DNA from: Torreya grandis
Lineage: Eukaryota > Streptophyta > Pinopsida > Cupressales > Taxaceae
Length of the DNA stretch: 64,000 nt
Assembly (NCBI GenBank): GCA_037957365.1
Contig: JARHVA010007797.1
Span: 1-64,000 of the forward strand
Direction of reading: 5' to 3'
Shown here: positions 13,791-26,620 of the stretch, piece by piece
Layout of the letters: each line of letters opens with the position of its first letter
Position numbering within the stretch: the first letter of the stretch is position 1
Notes under the pieces: model-generated
Database searches by the model: none
Told to the model about the DNA's origin: nothing
Seen by the model: only the letters and a program-made list of their open reading frames with translations
Position numbers and translations under genes: made by a program

Positions 13791-13989
13791 TTTCAAATTG
13801 AGCCTTATGGGCCATGTAGCTTAAACATAAACTATACCATTATAGATGAAGAATACCACCTTGTTGGTCAAGAGCTAAACACTTGTCCTAATAGGCTATC
13901 TGATGTATTATTAGATGAGTTATGGAGTGAGAATAATCTATTTGATCCTTTGGGAGGTGTTCAAGAAACAAACATGGGATTTTATTACC

Positions 13990-14400
13990 TAGATAATAGA
14001 ATGAGTTCATGCCATCCCTCACTAAGACATGGGAGGATACTAGTGGATTATGGAAGATGTTCTTTGATAGATCAAGGAGAAAGCATGGAGTAGGGGCAGG
14101 TCTAATGGTAATATCTCCCTCTAATGAATGATATTTTTCATCATACAAGTTCTAATTTAGTTGTTCTTGTAATGTGTCTAAGTATGAGAGCCTCATCCAT
14201 GGTTTTCAATAGGCTAGTAAGAGGGGAACAAAGTAGTTACATGTGTATGAGTATAGTGAGATTATAGTACATTAGTTGAGAGATAAAAACACAACCAAAA
14301 ACCCCCTAATGAATTCATACAAACATAGAGTGTGGAACCTACTTGAATACTTTGAATCTTTTAATACTTAGACAATGCCAAAAGAACATAATTAGCATGA
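13990..14400 (+). pseudogene. G1 extra RNase H domain between protease and RT
   Basis: After a Trp-rich start (WKMFFDRSRRKHGVGAGL) the frame reads as an RNase HI domain. It has a first-strand Asp in FFD, the Glu of SKYESLIHG around 14180, and the motif VYEYSEIIVH where the third acidic residue (normally GDS) has become Tyr. VWNLLEYFESFN closes the domain near 14370. It lies upstream of RT, separate from the usual RNase H that follows RT at about 18360. Equivalent domains occur at 35560-36020 (G3) and 58620-59000 (G2). The minus-strand open frame over the same bases is a shadow. Confidence 0.75.
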
Positions 14401-14639
14401 TGATAGGTTGACAGTAGTAGGGCTCAGTTTGATATCCCAACTGATTTGAAGAATCCTAAAATAAAACCACATGTCAAAGTGATAGTGAGGCCTTCAATTT
14501 TAGATAATGAATCTCATTAGAAAGTCTTTGATAGTGACAAGCAAATTGATTGGTTTATAAAATAAGAGGTCAAATACTCCTCAACAAACCAAATTAGTCT
14601 TCAGTAGTAGTATGAGGACCAAATTATTCAAATAAAGTC

Positions 14640-15031
14640 AAATAAACTTCCTAAAGGGTTGGCCACCCTTGAGGTCATTTTCCATGAAGGATATCACATG
14701 AGTAAGGACAAGACAATGATGTCTACTGATGAATAAAACTAAAAGATAGTATTCATCTTCAAGGACAAGATTATCAAGATTAGAAGGGTGAGAAATGAGG
14801 TAAAAAAAATGCATTTATTGAGGTTTGTAGGGAATAATTTGATATATTTGCTTGGGATTATAGTAATATAAGAGGTTTTAACCCCAATATAGCCCAACAC
14901 ACCATAGATTTGGAGGCCAATGCCAATCCTATTAGGCATAAGCAGAGTAAAATCAACCCAAAGATTGAAAAAATGATGAGAAAAGAGTTACCCAATTTGA
15001 TTGAGTCTAATATCATTTTTCCTATCAAGTA
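14640..15031 (+). pseudogene. G1 reverse transcriptase, N-terminal part
   Basis: This region leads from the linker after RNase H into RT. It has several frameshifts, then KIEKMMRKELPNLIESNIIF, which corresponds to the RT N-terminal helix region that precedes the first catalytic strand. The frame is cut at 15031 by insertion of N1 and resumes at 17668, where AACTA is the second copy of the target site AAGTA. The stretch 14400-14640 is a linker with stops. Confidence 0.75.
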
Positions 15032-15303
15032 TGTTGGAAAGTAGATAGATTTATACATAAAATTAACTCAATCATTCATGCATTAAAGTACATAGACAAT
15101 AATTTTATATTTTCATATATTTTTTATAACAAAACAAACGATATTATATAGCCATGGAGGTAACAAAACAACCTCCTACAGAATAAGAGCTAATAACCTA
15201 TAATAGTCATGGGTAACAATAAATCTTATGATAATATATTTACAAATAAAAATAAACAAACTAACATGCTAACTAATAATGTTACTAATATATAATCCTA
15301 ACA
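15032..15303 (-). repeat. N1 3' LTR
   Basis: A 272-bp LTR, the downstream copy in the minus orientation. On that strand it begins TGTTAGGATTATATATTAG and is preceded by a purine-enriched AATGGGGTGAA (minus strand, 15304-15314) that can serve as polypurine tract. Confidence 0.85.
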
Positions 15304-17380
15304 TTCACCCCATTAACATAATTTAATCCTATCACCCCCTTAATTCAAACATGGCAAAAAAAATTTACACTCTCTGTGTATCCTTCTCACCTTTGAGGTG
15401 GAATGCCATATTTATGGCTTCATGGTCTTGGTGGCACCTTGGTTTTTATTTTCAAGAGTAACACAAACTTGGAAGTGACAGGAGTACATCTCTCTACTTA
15501 ATACATTTGATGGTTTCTTGGATTACCACAAACCTATACGTTTTTTTGCTACAAGTTGACCATAAACCTAGATGTTGTAAGAGATCTTGACCACTTAGAT
15601 GGTTTCTTGGATTTCCAAAAACCCTTTTCTAAGAACCAAGTGTTACTTTAGTGATTTTTCTCCCCCCATTATTCTTCATCAGGAGGTGCCAAATTAGAAA
15701 ATAATGCTCATTATTTTATTGAAAATAATACAATTTATAAAAACAAAAAATGATGACTAAGTCCTCATAATATATTATAGCCTTTGTACATGATCATTTC
15801 CACTCAATCTTGTACAACATAAATATTTACCACTACCACTAGTGATCATCCACACTATATTTGATTTGGCATATAACACACCACACTAAAAAAAAGGATA
15901 AAAAACACACCACACCACACAAACTATCAACATAGTAATGATGAGACCCCATCATAGGTGACTCACAATAGGATGCCAATTGTCTTCCATCCTTCATACA
16001 TCATCCAGCCTCCAATCGATGAATTTGCTTTACTTGACTGATATGTCAATGTAGGTTAGATTTATTTTTTTGAGGAGATATCCCCCCATAAGATTGAGAC
16101 TTTTGAAATTTGACTCAGGACATTGATATCACCCAATAATGCATTCTTTTACAAACAATTTTTGACAAAGACAACTCACAAAAAAGATGTTTGACAAAAA
16201 GACTCATTTTTTTTAGTTTTAATATTTGACAACTAAAAGATTCAAATCTAAACATCAATGTTAATATAGAAAAATAATATATTTAAAAATTGATCAAATA
16301 ATATAAAATTAAAATAAATAAATAAACTTTGAATTAGATACCAACATTAAAATCATAACTTTTAACTCTGAAAAAGCATAAAACACACTTTTAATTAATG
16401 ACACCTTTTGAAATTTACTCTTAATACCTAATATTAACATAAAGACTCTTTGGTGACTAATGATAGACACTAACCTTACTCAAATAAATATTTTGATAAT
16501 GACTTTTTAATCAAATATAATATTACTATTTGGCATGGATAATAAAAAATAAAACATGAATCAACTTAAACTAATAAAATAATAAAGGACTATGCATAAA
16601 CATATATTATAGGGCACACTATCCCAAGAAGGTAGTGATGAGAGAGTTTACGTGTAGGTTATAAATCACCTAATGTATACACCATGCCATGGTTATATGA
16701 TGTAAGAACAATTGGTAGATTCAAAAATGACTCTATGGCTTTTGTTATGATATAGATCTGACTATGGCTTCCTTTTTATGTCTAAATTTTATGACAAGAC
16801 ATTAAAATTTGGTAAAAGTCCCTTATTTATATCCATTCTCTATGGTAACATGGTTCAATTCATGCAAGACCATGATTAGGCCCACAATTAATCTAAAAAC
16901 TTTGCTTCAGGTGAGAATATCTACTTTCATGCATGAAAACATCAATGAATAATACATAAATCTTTAGATAAATAATCCTAAAAGAAGCATAGATCCACAA
17001 TAAGTCTAAAATAATTGTGATGCACTGGTGAATGAGTTGCATTATTATTTTGAGTGTGTACAACATACAAGTAAACTTAATATTAATGCATTCCAATTGA
17101 CACTAAAATCCAACTATTAGTCTTCAAATCTTATGTGTTATTATCTAGGCTAGATAAAATGAAATGTAATGTTTGAAGTAAAGAAAATCAAATCTTTCCG
17201 AACTAGAATAATCTACAAAACTGATACAAGGATGTTTTGGCCAATGTTATGTAATGGCTTAGCTACAAAATTTGAAACATAAATTTTGTGCATTTATTCT
17301 AAAACTAAACAAGATTGTATCTAGATCTAAATGTAGCTCCTCATGTGAACATACCTAAAAATACTCTCATTCTAATATTC

Positions 17381-17394
17381 AGGCTCTAATACCA
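17381..17394 (-). promoter_or_regulatory. N1 primer-binding site (tRNA-iMet type)
   Basis: On the minus strand the bases read TGGTATTAGAGCCT, which differs by one transition from TGGTATCAGAGC, the common plant initiator-Met primer site. It lies immediately inside the N1 5' LTR. Confidence 0.75.
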
Positions 17395-17395
17395 T

Positions 17396-17667
17396 TGTTG
17401 GAAAGTGGATAGAGTTATATATAAAATTAACTCAATAATTCATGTATTAAAATACATAAATAATAATATTATATTTTCATATACTTTTGAGGAAAAAATA
17501 AAGGATATTATATAGCTCTGGAGCTAACACAACATCCTCCTAAAAAATAGGAACTAATAACCTAGAATAGTCATAGGTAACAAATAATCTTATGGGAATA
17601 TATTTACTAATAAAAATAAACAAACTAACATGCTAATTAATAATGTTACTAATATATAATCCTAACA
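17396..17667 (-). repeat. N1 5' LTR
   Basis: A 272-bp LTR identical in length to the copy at 15032-15303. It is followed on the plus strand by AACTA, the second copy of the N1 target site, after which the G1 RT frame resumes with YSSWVSNMVPM. Confidence 0.85.
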
Positions 17668-17672
17668 AACTA

Positions 17673-18360
17673 CTCCTCATGGGTATCTAATATGGTGCCT
17701 ATGAGAAATAAAAATGGTGAGATTTGGTTATGTGTGGACTTTAGAGACTTGAATAAGATATCTTTGAAACACCATTACTCCTTTCCATATATATAGAAAC
17801 TCTTTCAAATGGTTTCTTGTTCAGAATGTTTCATTTTTTATATGGGTACTCAGGGTACAACTAAGTGCTAGTTAGGGAGGAAGACCAATACAAAATTGCT
17901 TTCACCATAAATTAGGGCACCTATGCCTATAATAAAATGTCTTTTCACCTCTAAAATTATATAACTAATTCTAAAATAGCCACGTATATGGATTTCTAAG
18001 GTTTTCTCAATTAGATGGTGTTTGTCTACCTAGATGACATAATGGTTTTCTTCAAGAAGGATAGTAAACACTTGGACCACTTTAGGTTAATCTTTAAAAG
18101 TTGTAGAGAGTATGGGATCTCATTAAATATAAATTTTTTGTGTTATTTTCTATGAGGGTAAACTCTTGGGGCATATTGTCTCAAATCAGGGACTAGCCAT
18201 TGTTCCGAAAAGAATAAGTGCAATCTTGCCATTGTCTTTTCCCAGAAATAAAAAGGGACGTCAAAGTTTACATAGAAAGATAAACTTTATAAGATGGTTC
18301 ATACCTAGTTTTTCAAGCTTGGTTAATCCTATCACTAATATGTTGAATAATAATTAGGTG
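17673..18360 (+). pseudogene. G1 reverse transcriptase, catalytic part
   Basis: This copies element RNA into DNA. The frame resumes after N1 with NGEIWLCVDFRDLNKISLKH, the hallmark RT block containing the first catalytic Asp. After a decayed stretch, FVYLDDIMVFFKKDSKHLDH at about 18010-18070 gives the YxDD box with both Asp residues. GHIVSNQGLAIVPKRISAIL and INFIRWFIPSFSSLVNPITN (18166-18357) are the thumb/connection segments. Frameshifts separate these blocks and several stops occur, so no complete polymerase is encoded. Confidence 0.85.
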
Positions 18361-18880
18361 TTCACTTAGACAAGAGAATGCAAAGTAGGATTTGAATCTA
18401 TCAAATAAGCCATTGCTCAAGAACCTACACTAATGATTCTTGAATTTCAAGAGATCTCATCTTCTATTACATTGCCAACATTCATAGAATATCATTCATG
18501 TTGATGTAGAAGAATTTATAAGGGCTTGAACAATGAATTACATTTTTTATCCAAGGGATTGGAGGGTATGAATAAAGGTACACTTTAATATAGAAACAAG
18601 TCCTTGAAGCTATGAGAAGTTTGAAAAAATATACCTTATGGTGTCTTATCTTAGAGTGAGAGACTTCCTTCTCAATAAGAACCCGAACAAGAAGAGGGTT
18701 GGTAGGTTTACAAGAGTCATGGAATATGACATAGAAATCAAATTTTACTAAGATAATAAGAGGTAAAGTCTTATGTGAACACATGGTTGTTGACTTTCAT
18801 AAAGAGAAAGATGTTCTTTTGGTGACATAAGATAACCTACAAATAGTTGTACCTCCACCTCACACTAGTTGGGTCCAAGA
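18360..18880 (+). pseudogene. G1 canonical RNase H region after RT, heavily decayed
   Basis: Following RT, the segment FESIK.AIAQEPTLMILEF near 18390-18450 matches the start of the usual gypsy RNase H domain. Later pieces (NKKRVGRFTRVMEYDIEIKF near 18685-18750) match its end. The catalytic core between them is scrambled by frameshifts. The minus-strand frame over 18482-18784 is a shadow. Confidence 0.6.
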
Positions 18881-20110
18881 CATGGCAAAGTTCTTGATAA
18901 TAGGGGAGCATCCTCAAGGTATGGATAGGACAAATAAAAGATACTTCAAACTCAAATCTATAGCTTATGCATTTATTGATGAGATTATCTTCATAAAATA
19001 CCTCAAAGGGTTGTTACTTATATACATAAATGATGATCGAGTGACTAGACTCTTGGAGAAATTCAATGATGAACCTACATGAGGTCCTTTTTCCTAAAGA
19101 ACTATGACTACAAAAGTGATGAGGGATAGTTATTATTGGCTTAGCCTCTTCAAAGATGCATATGAATGGGTGATAAAGCTATAAAAGTGTGCCCTCTTTT
19201 TAGTTAAGCAAAGGTTGACAACCTTTCATCTTAATCCCATTTAGGTAGAGTAACCCTTCATGCAGTGGGGCCTAAACTTTATAAAAATGATCAATAAACC
19301 TTGTAGTGGAGGACACAAGTGGGTAATCACTACCATTTATTACTCCATCAAGTGGGTAGAGGTAATTTATTTAAAATAATATAATGAAATGGCATTATTG
19401 GACTTGTATGACAATATAGTGACAAGGTTTGGTTTAACAACAAACATCATTTTAGATAATGCCTTAGAATTTGTTGGCATGAAGATAAGTGAATGGGTAC
19501 TTTAGTTGTGAGTCTACATTAGTACATCCTATAATTAATACACACAATTCAATAGATTTGTAGATTCAATGAATATGAAATTGATTAGAATAATCAAGAG
19601 GACTATGGAAGAGAACTAAAGAGTGTGGCATTAAAAGTTAAGGACAACCTGATGGGTTGATAGAGTGACCCCAAGGTTTCCATTGGTAACTCAATATTTG
19701 TCCTAGTAAATTAGAGAGATGCCAATTTTCCCATTTCTCTTGAGTTACCTACCATGGAGTGATCCCATCATCTTGAGTTGATAGAGAGTGAACTTATGAG
19801 TTTGAGGATGGTAGAGCTCATGGAGCTTGAATAAATAAGGGATCTTAAAATAAAGATAATGGAATCATGTCAAGCTCAAGTAAATAAAACCTTTGACAAG
19901 AGAGCCATATCAAGATACTTCAAAGAGGTAATATAGTCCTTAAGTGGGTTTAAAATCAGTCCAAGCTAGGTAGCCATACTAAATTTGATAGTTTTTGGAG
20001 TGACCCTTACTTGATCCATGGATGTAAACAACATAATGCCTTTTATCTTACCCAATTGGATGGAGAGGTATTACCAATACCAGTTAATGGGATTCATCTA
20101 AAGCCTTATT
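18880..20110 (+). pseudogene. G1 integrase remnant
   Basis: Integrase would insert the cDNA. The zinc-binding N-terminus is recognisable from TTKVMRDSYYWLSLFKDAYE (about 19100-19160), but its His and one Cys positions are lost. The catalytic core covers about 19260-19690: WVITTIYYSIKWVEV has Tyr at the first Asp position, NIILDNALEFVG keeps the second Asp, and VDSMNMKLIRIIKRT has Asp where the catalytic Glu belongs. The C-terminal domain (about 19780-20110) ends with LPIPVNGIHLKPYY after frameshifts. A dead integrase. Confidence 0.8.
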
Positions 20111-20410
20111 ACTAAAATAATTTGCATCCTTATACATATTACAGTAGATTTTATTCTTTTCCTCCAAGTGCCTTGTGCACATTTACCTTTTGTTGTGTGT
20201 TTCCTTTCCATAAGTGCCTAGACCACATTTGTTGTCTTGTTTTGAGTTGTCCTTGTTGTTTTGAGAGTTATAATTAGAGGATTTTTAGCCTTGTTCTTAG
20301 TTGAAAACCAATTTGAGAAAGACTTTTATGACCCCATAAGCACAATGGATAGACTAAGGCAACTAGTATCTCACATAGACACACATGTAATCCTTTGAGG
20401 TCACTAATAA
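20111..20410 (+). other. G1 3' untranslated region
   Basis: A short noncoding stretch between integrase and the right LTR. No clear polypurine tract is visible; the bases before the LTR are GAGGTCACTAATAA. No gene is seen. Confidence 0.5.
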
Positions 20411-20897
20411 TGTTGTCCAAAATTAGCCTCCATAACAAAAAATGCATCTATGGATCAATCCACTCTCCTAGACCATTTAGTGACCGTTTTCATCTACGGT
20501 TAGTCTCTTTCTAGTCCTAACTTGATGATGTAGTGCATTATCCTAGAAGGTCTTGGTGTGGTGTGAGTAGTTGTGTAAAATCACATTGAAGTGGATGATC
20601 CAATAGTGAAAATAGAAGAGAAAATTAAGGTACCAACCTCATGTTCCTTTCTATCTTTTGAAACAATTTATCTAGTTTTAAGGTGAATTTGGAGATTTTA
20701 AGGAAAAGGCCTAGAATTGGGTTTTAAGTTACAAGTGAAAGATCTAGCTAGTTTCCAAGGTGTTTGAGAATTAATTTGTAGGAAGGAGGTTTGTACAAAG
20801 TGTTAGATATTATAATGGGTCAAAAATTATGTATAACTAAGCCAATTTACCCAAAAGACCCTCAAAAGTGCATTAGATGACTTGGAGGGATTCTGAA

Positions 20898-20955
20898 TAG
20901 AAATTTTAAGTGAAAAGGTGACTTTTTAGAAATTTTAAGTGAAAAGGTGACTTTT
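20898..20955. repeat. 29-bp tandem duplication inside G1 3' LTR
   Basis: Two perfect 29-bp units (TAGAAATTTTAAGTGAAAAG onward, 20898-20926 and 20927-20955) occur where the left LTR has a single degenerate copy near 3862-3890. The duplication therefore arose after G1 inserted. Confidence 0.8.
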
Positions 20956-22867
20956 TAAAGAAGTTCAATTGTTTTTGACTTAATCACACCTCCTTATGTA
21001 ATTTTTTACTTATTTAGACATGTTTAATTACATTTTATTTCATTTGGAGTGGAGGAGAGGAGTTTAGATGCAAAAAGATGCATTTTTGAGCCTTTTAGAG
21101 CCTTGGTTGAATAGGTTTTATAGGGTTTTCCTTAGTAAAAAAGATAAGATATAATATGAAATAATACTTGGTGTCCATAATATATTATATTAGGCCTTTT
21201 AAATAATATAATCACAATAACCAATAGAGGTATGGAAAACCTTTTGGTTGCAAACTAGGCATGAAATAGGTTTTTTGCTTTTAATGGAGCTTTAAACACT
21301 TCAGAAGGTTTCCATAAGTAAGAAAAGGTCAATTAAATCATGAAAAAATTATCCAAGTTTTGGATTTCATAGCCAAAATTTTTGTTCTTCATGCTAAAGG
21401 AAAGCCATTTTTGTGTAGTCTTGGACAACTCTAGGAGGGCCTCAGTTTTTCACTTGTTATGGTCAGGATAAAGAGATTTGAATAAAGATATTTTGGTCAG
21501 TGATAGGGACTGTAGTTAAATTCCACTTTTTGGTATTTGTTTTTAGTTTCATATCCCCATATTTATGAATAATCTCTAATAGTGTAGGGGTGTTTAGATG
21601 GCTTATTAATCTAGATAGGGTCCAATTTTTCTTTAGTTTATTCAATTAATAATTAAATGAGTAATAATTATTTTAGGGGAGTTATTTTAGGTTAAAATAA
21701 GACTTATTACACTTTTTTCATCAAGTAAATCCTTCTATTAATGTACTTATGGCATAAAAATGTTTACTATGTTGTCCTTGTGAATGGTCTTTTTGGTCAA
21801 TTTTAGAGTAGAACCCAAGTTTCCAGGAAAGTTTATTCATCTTAATAGGTATTAAAAAAAATTATTATGTCCTTACACACCTCATTAAATTTTTAAAATA
21901 TTCACAAGTGTTTAATTTAAGCATAGTCTCCTTGGGATGTTTTGAATGAGTTACTCTCTTTGAAAAGGTATAGATGTATTAAATAATTTTTAGAGATTGA
22001 TGAATATTTTGAATGAAATAATAAAAAAAAAATTAATAATTTAAGAAGACCTATTTACTCTTTATGAGTTTTGATATGGCTAAGGACACTAGATAAAGTC
22101 AAAAGACCCAAAAAGTCTATTATGCCTAAATGGATGGTCAAACCTTTGGGTTCAGATCATGAAGTTGTAATGAGCATGTAGAAATAATAATAACACTTAA
22201 TTTCCCTCTCTTTAACTTTAAAAAGAATAATTTATGAAAGCACTTATGTATCATTCTAGTGAATACCAGTGTTTGAAGCCTTGGTAAGTGAGGTGATGAC
22301 AAGTGCCTTGAGTAAATGACTACCTATAGTATTCATAAGGAACAGAGGATTGACAAAGTAGGTGTTTCATTTTGAGATCCAAACTTAAATATCAAGAACA
22401 CAATTTGAGATAATTTAGTGCTTTAACCCAAGGATAACATTGAAATCAAGTCATAAACATTATAAATTTGCCTAATTTGAAGAAAGTAATGTTGTTTTGT
22501 GAAAATCAAGGTAAATGTGACCTTTTGTTTCACCCCATTCAAAAAATATTTTAGTAAATTAGATTTTATGAAAGTAAATTTTTGAGAGTAAAGATAACTC
22601 AATGAGGATCTAACAATTTTTATCTTTATGACTAATCTCCCTTCTCTCCTCAGTCCATATAATAAAGGAAAATGATCATCTAAAGTATTCAACATGAATA
22701 TAATCCAAAGTATCATTTTTGATAATGAAAATAAGAAAAGATAAAAATGAATTAAACTATGTATATATTTAAAATCAAATATTATGCTATAGGCTCACTC
22801 AACCACTTCGCACATACTTCACAATGTTGTATTTAGTCTGTACAATGCATAATGATGACTTACAGCC

Positions 22868-22878
22868 ATAGGTCTTAT
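22868..22878. repeat. T1 target-site duplication, left copy
   Basis: ATAGGTCTTAT here and ATAGGTCTATT at 27261-27271 flank T1. The uninterrupted allele in the other G1 LTR reads ATAGGTCTATT once (5845-5855). The first 8 bp match perfectly and up to 11 bp with two differences. Confidence 0.7.
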
Positions 22879-23530
22879 TTTCACTTAGATTTTCACCATT
22901 TGAAGATATTTCTCAGCTCTCCTCATCCAAGTGGCACAATTGAAACACCTCTAGGCTATGGGTGAGCCTAAGAATTAGGTGAATCTCTAGATAGGGCTAG
23001 CTCCCTAGATGTACAACTTTAGATCACAACTACACCTAAAATGTGTGAGGGAAAAGGGAGAGATAAAAATAAAATAAAACTATCCTAAAATAGGTTATAC
23101 ACCAAAATAGTTCATTATTACCAACCAACTACATGTTACATATGAGAACAAAGGACTAACCAAATATACACTTCTTCAGTCTGCATCTTCTCACATTAAT
23201 GTTACATTATGAGGTTATGATGAATGTTTAGTATAAGATAACTAGATAAGAGGCATATAATGGAGCTATTTGAATATAATTACTCACTCAACCTTGATAC
23301 ATCATAAAACACTTGACATGCCTTGTAAGAAGAATATTTTCAACTACAAATAGGTGGGAGAATAAGATAATAATGCTAAGGAAACAAGAGACATCACTTG
23401 TGTAAAATCAAATGTTCTAAATGAAACACACTAATAATAGTCATGGAAGATGTAAAAATTAGTAGTATTATTGATAAAATGGTATTGAAATGAGCAGGGT
23501 TTCACCATACTCAAGTAGAGTATAAGTTAC
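22879..23530 (+). repeat. T1 left terminal inverted repeat
   Basis: This matches the reverse complement of 26620-27260 through its length, including the inner block GAAATGAGCAGGGTTTCACC (23490-23509), which pairs with AAGCCCTGCTCATTTGTATA near 26638-26657. Short indels are present. Confidence 0.75.
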
Positions 23531-26365
23531 AACGGTAAACATGGCTAGCTCTTATTGAACTTGAGAGAGATAGGAGAAGAAGAAGTAAAAAAGTCACAAG
23601 GACACTTATAAATATTATAAAATGAGATAAATATGCATTAAGAGAAGATTTTAAATGAACCATTCAATTTTAGGAAGTAAAAGTGTCCATCCAAGTCATG
23701 AAACCCATGAAAAGTGGCACAAAATTTCCATTACTGGCTCAAAAAGGTACCTTCATTATTCACCTATGTTTAAATGTCATAAAATTTACTAGGGATAGAT
23801 ATAATGGTTTGAATTATAAGGAAGGATTTCAGACATGCCTCTCCATGCATTGGTTATAGTCCTGGTCATCTAAAATCATCTAGTAATGACCCATCACCAT
23901 CTGTAGTCTAGGAAAACTCTTCTTCCACACACCTTGCACACTTGGATTCCAAAAAGCATAATTTTTCCATGAAAAATATTAAAATTTAATGGATGACACT
24001 TCTCAAGACCCTCCATGACCTTATAATAATCAAACACACATTAAAATTATCTCACTTGAAGTTTTCCACCCTTTTCACTAGCTTGGTAACTATGTTAGTT
24101 TTAACTAGCTGAGATGAAGTAGTTGGTTGAGGCACTTAGTAGTTGATCCAAGTAATTAAATTGACATGGGGATTTATCTTAATTAATATTATTCCCTTCT
24201 ATGTGATTGGAATTTCTTGTAACCTCTTAGAACCTACACAACACACAAAATAATAATAAACACCTTGTTTTGTACTCCATCCATATAGTTTCATATAACT
24301 CGAAAGTATGGGAAGGATCCTAAAATATTCCTCTACAATTTTAAATTAATTTCATGTTAAAACTAGGCCATTATATTATCTTTCCATCTCAATTTCCTTC
24401 ATTAGGTACTTCCAAGTGTTTAACAAGGGTTTTAGGCATGTTTCCATTCTTAAGATTTGTTCATAAAGATGAAACATTGGAAATGAAAAAAAATATCACA
24501 AGAGTGATGTTCAAGGACCCTATTAACATCCCTAAACTCCATTATCCTCCATTCACATCCTTAGAGGAGATTTGAACACTTAAATTTGATATATCAAGTT
24601 ATCCTTTAGGTTCTTATAGGCTTAAGTTGTCTTATATCCCAAAAATGGCCTTTTCATGGTTTATTTTACATATAAATAACTTAATCATGTCTTAAATGGT
24701 CCCAAAATCATTCCCAAATGGATTATAATTCATATCCAAGGCTAGAAATGTTAGTGACTTCCCATTCGGCCTTAGGCTTAAACCCTACCTGATAGCCTGT
24801 CTACACCTTAAAAATCCCAAGATGAATTTTTTAAGGATTTATATATATCCAAATTGATTATATTCATCTATTTTGATACAATAAACATTTACCAATCATT
24901 TGTAAATCTCACTTAGAGCTAGAAGTGAAATTGGTTACACATTTGGTCTTTAGGCCTGAACATGCCTAATAGGCCTAACTATATCCCTTATAGGTTTTAA
25001 CTAATATACTTAGTTTCATCACTCTATGATTGGTTTCTCATCTTGGCCTATGTTTTTTCCATATTAATAAACCTTCTTTCAAAGTCTCTATATCCCCTCA
25101 GTCATCCTTCTCACCCATCTTCTCCAACCTTCCATTTTATGCATAAAGGGAAGTACCCTATATCTAAGATAAAATATATGGAAATTACCCTATTTTTATA
25201 GATTAATTAGGTATTGGATAGGCTTCTCAAAGTGGTTATGATGATCTATATAATTTTTTAATCCTTTATCAGGTCTCTAGATTCCTTAAACTCTTCAAGG
25301 TCCAAGATAAACTCTTTAAAAGGTAGACTGTGTAGGGTTTCAAGACATGGATTGTGTTATGCATCATTTAAGCCCTTTTGTCTATTCAATGTCTATCACT
25401 ATGTTGTCAGAATGTTTTTTTAATTTTGATTAATGTTTTATATCGTTCATTCATACCTCTAACCTCTCATAATTACCTCATATGCTCCTTATACTAAAAC
25501 CTAGTCTAAATTGTATGTGTAACTTCCTTTGACTGCATTTTGCTTGTTTAGAGCTCTTATAGGTGTTGTTTTCATGAATTAGGCCTTAATTATAGTTAAT
25601 GGGTCCTCTAAAAACCTTCCAATATATTTTACTAATGATTTTTACCTATTCACTCATGTTTGGACTATATACACTTCAAGAATCTCAATCCATTTGCTCT
25701 TTGCCCTTCATAGTCAACTAAAGTTGACTGTGTGGGGTCCTATAGGTGCCTTTTACCTTAGGAAATACTTCACATTACCTTAATATCCTTTTATACATTT
25801 AAATTATCCCCTAATATCCAATATTGATATATTTATCATGCTTAAGACCTTGCCATAACCTAGAAAAGTCATCAACTCGGCCATTGTCTACTTGCTTAGT
25901 TGATATACATCATGGTATGATTGATAGGGCTTATATTGGGACTCATAAAGAGGTTTTCCTTGATATGTTTAATGGTAACCTTCCTTAAATGGTTTATCAA
26001 CAACATGGTGTACATATGTAGATAGAAATACAAGGTTATATGGTTGTCATGGTTCATAGGATTGATAGCCATTTTTATAAGACTGTTAAGGAGTAAAAAG
26101 TGATTCATAACAAGGCTGATAAGAAATTTCACGATAAGAGTATTGGTCATTGATATCCATATCAACCTCATATGTCAAAGGAAATACAAAAACTGATAAA
26201 ATTTTCAAATATATATACTCATGCTACATAAAACTAGAAGTTATCATTCAGAGTTACTATTGGTGTTAGCTTGATTGCTTCCAAAAATTGACTAAAGGAA
26301 AGACACACCAAAAATCTTCCCACTCTCTTGGACCTTGGTCCCATTGGGCATGCCAAAAACTATTG
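23531..26365. other. T1 interior, mostly unassigned
   Basis: About 2.8 kb between the T1 ends. A 73-codon plus-strand frame at 24354-24575 matches no family that I know and has no supporting copy. The stretch 24600-25860 is AT-rich with stops in all frames. The only coding-like signal is a minus-strand Tyr/Pro/Gln-rich tract near 25896-26171, listed separately. Confidence 0.5.
25896..26171 (-). pseudogene. Gag-like Tyr/Pro/Gln-rich tract inside T1
   Basis: Reading the minus strand across frame changes gives repeated Tyr-Gln-Pro motifs (for example GYQ.YEP, QPYN, KPLYESQYKPYQSYHDVY). This composition resembles the gag C-terminal tract of G1 near 12480-12700. The open 91-codon frame itself is in a shifted frame and is not informative. 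If real, it is a fragment of a retroelement gag carried within T1. Composition alone is weak evidence, so this stays tentative. Confidence 0.3.
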
Positions 26366-26620
26366 TCACTTATATTTTCACCCTTTAAGGAGTTGTGTCA
26401 ACTCTCCTCATCCAAGTGTCATAATTGAAACACATTTAGGCTATGGATAGCCTAAGGATGAGGTGAATCTCTAGATAGGGATAACTACTTTGATGTACCA
26501 CTTCTAGAACACTACTACACCTAAACATTATGAGAAAAATGGAGAGAGAAAAATAAAAGAAAACTATCCTAAGATATGTGATACACCAAATAATTTTATG
26601 ACTTCTAACTAGTTGCATGC
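26366..26620 (+). repeat. Internal partial copy of T1 terminus
   Basis: About 255 bp match the outer part of the left TIR in the same orientation: TGTCACTTATATTTTCACCC, CTCTCCTCATCCAAGTG and AACACTACTACACCTAAAC. It directly abuts the inverted right TIR, so 26366-27260 alone can fold back on itself. It may be a rearranged end or a smaller related element inserted at the edge. Confidence 0.65.

Larger units (their letters stand above)
15032..17667 (-). mobile_element. N1: non-autonomous LTR retrotransposon (272-bp LTRs)
   Basis: A 2,636-bp element with direct terminal repeats at 15032-15303 and 17396-17667. On the plus strand each runs TGTTGGAAAG...CCTAACA, and both are exactly 272 bp. Target duplication is AAGTA/AACTA. 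A primer-binding-site match to initiator tRNA-Met (TGGTATTAGAGCCT on the minus strand) sits at 17381-17394, one base inside the right LTR, so the element reads on the minus strand. The 2.1-kb interior has no gag, protease, RT or integrase that I can recognise and no long frame. The Met primer site and TG..CA ends suggest mobilisation by a copia-type relative. By eye the LTRs are about 85% alike, so it is not recent. Confidence 0.85.
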
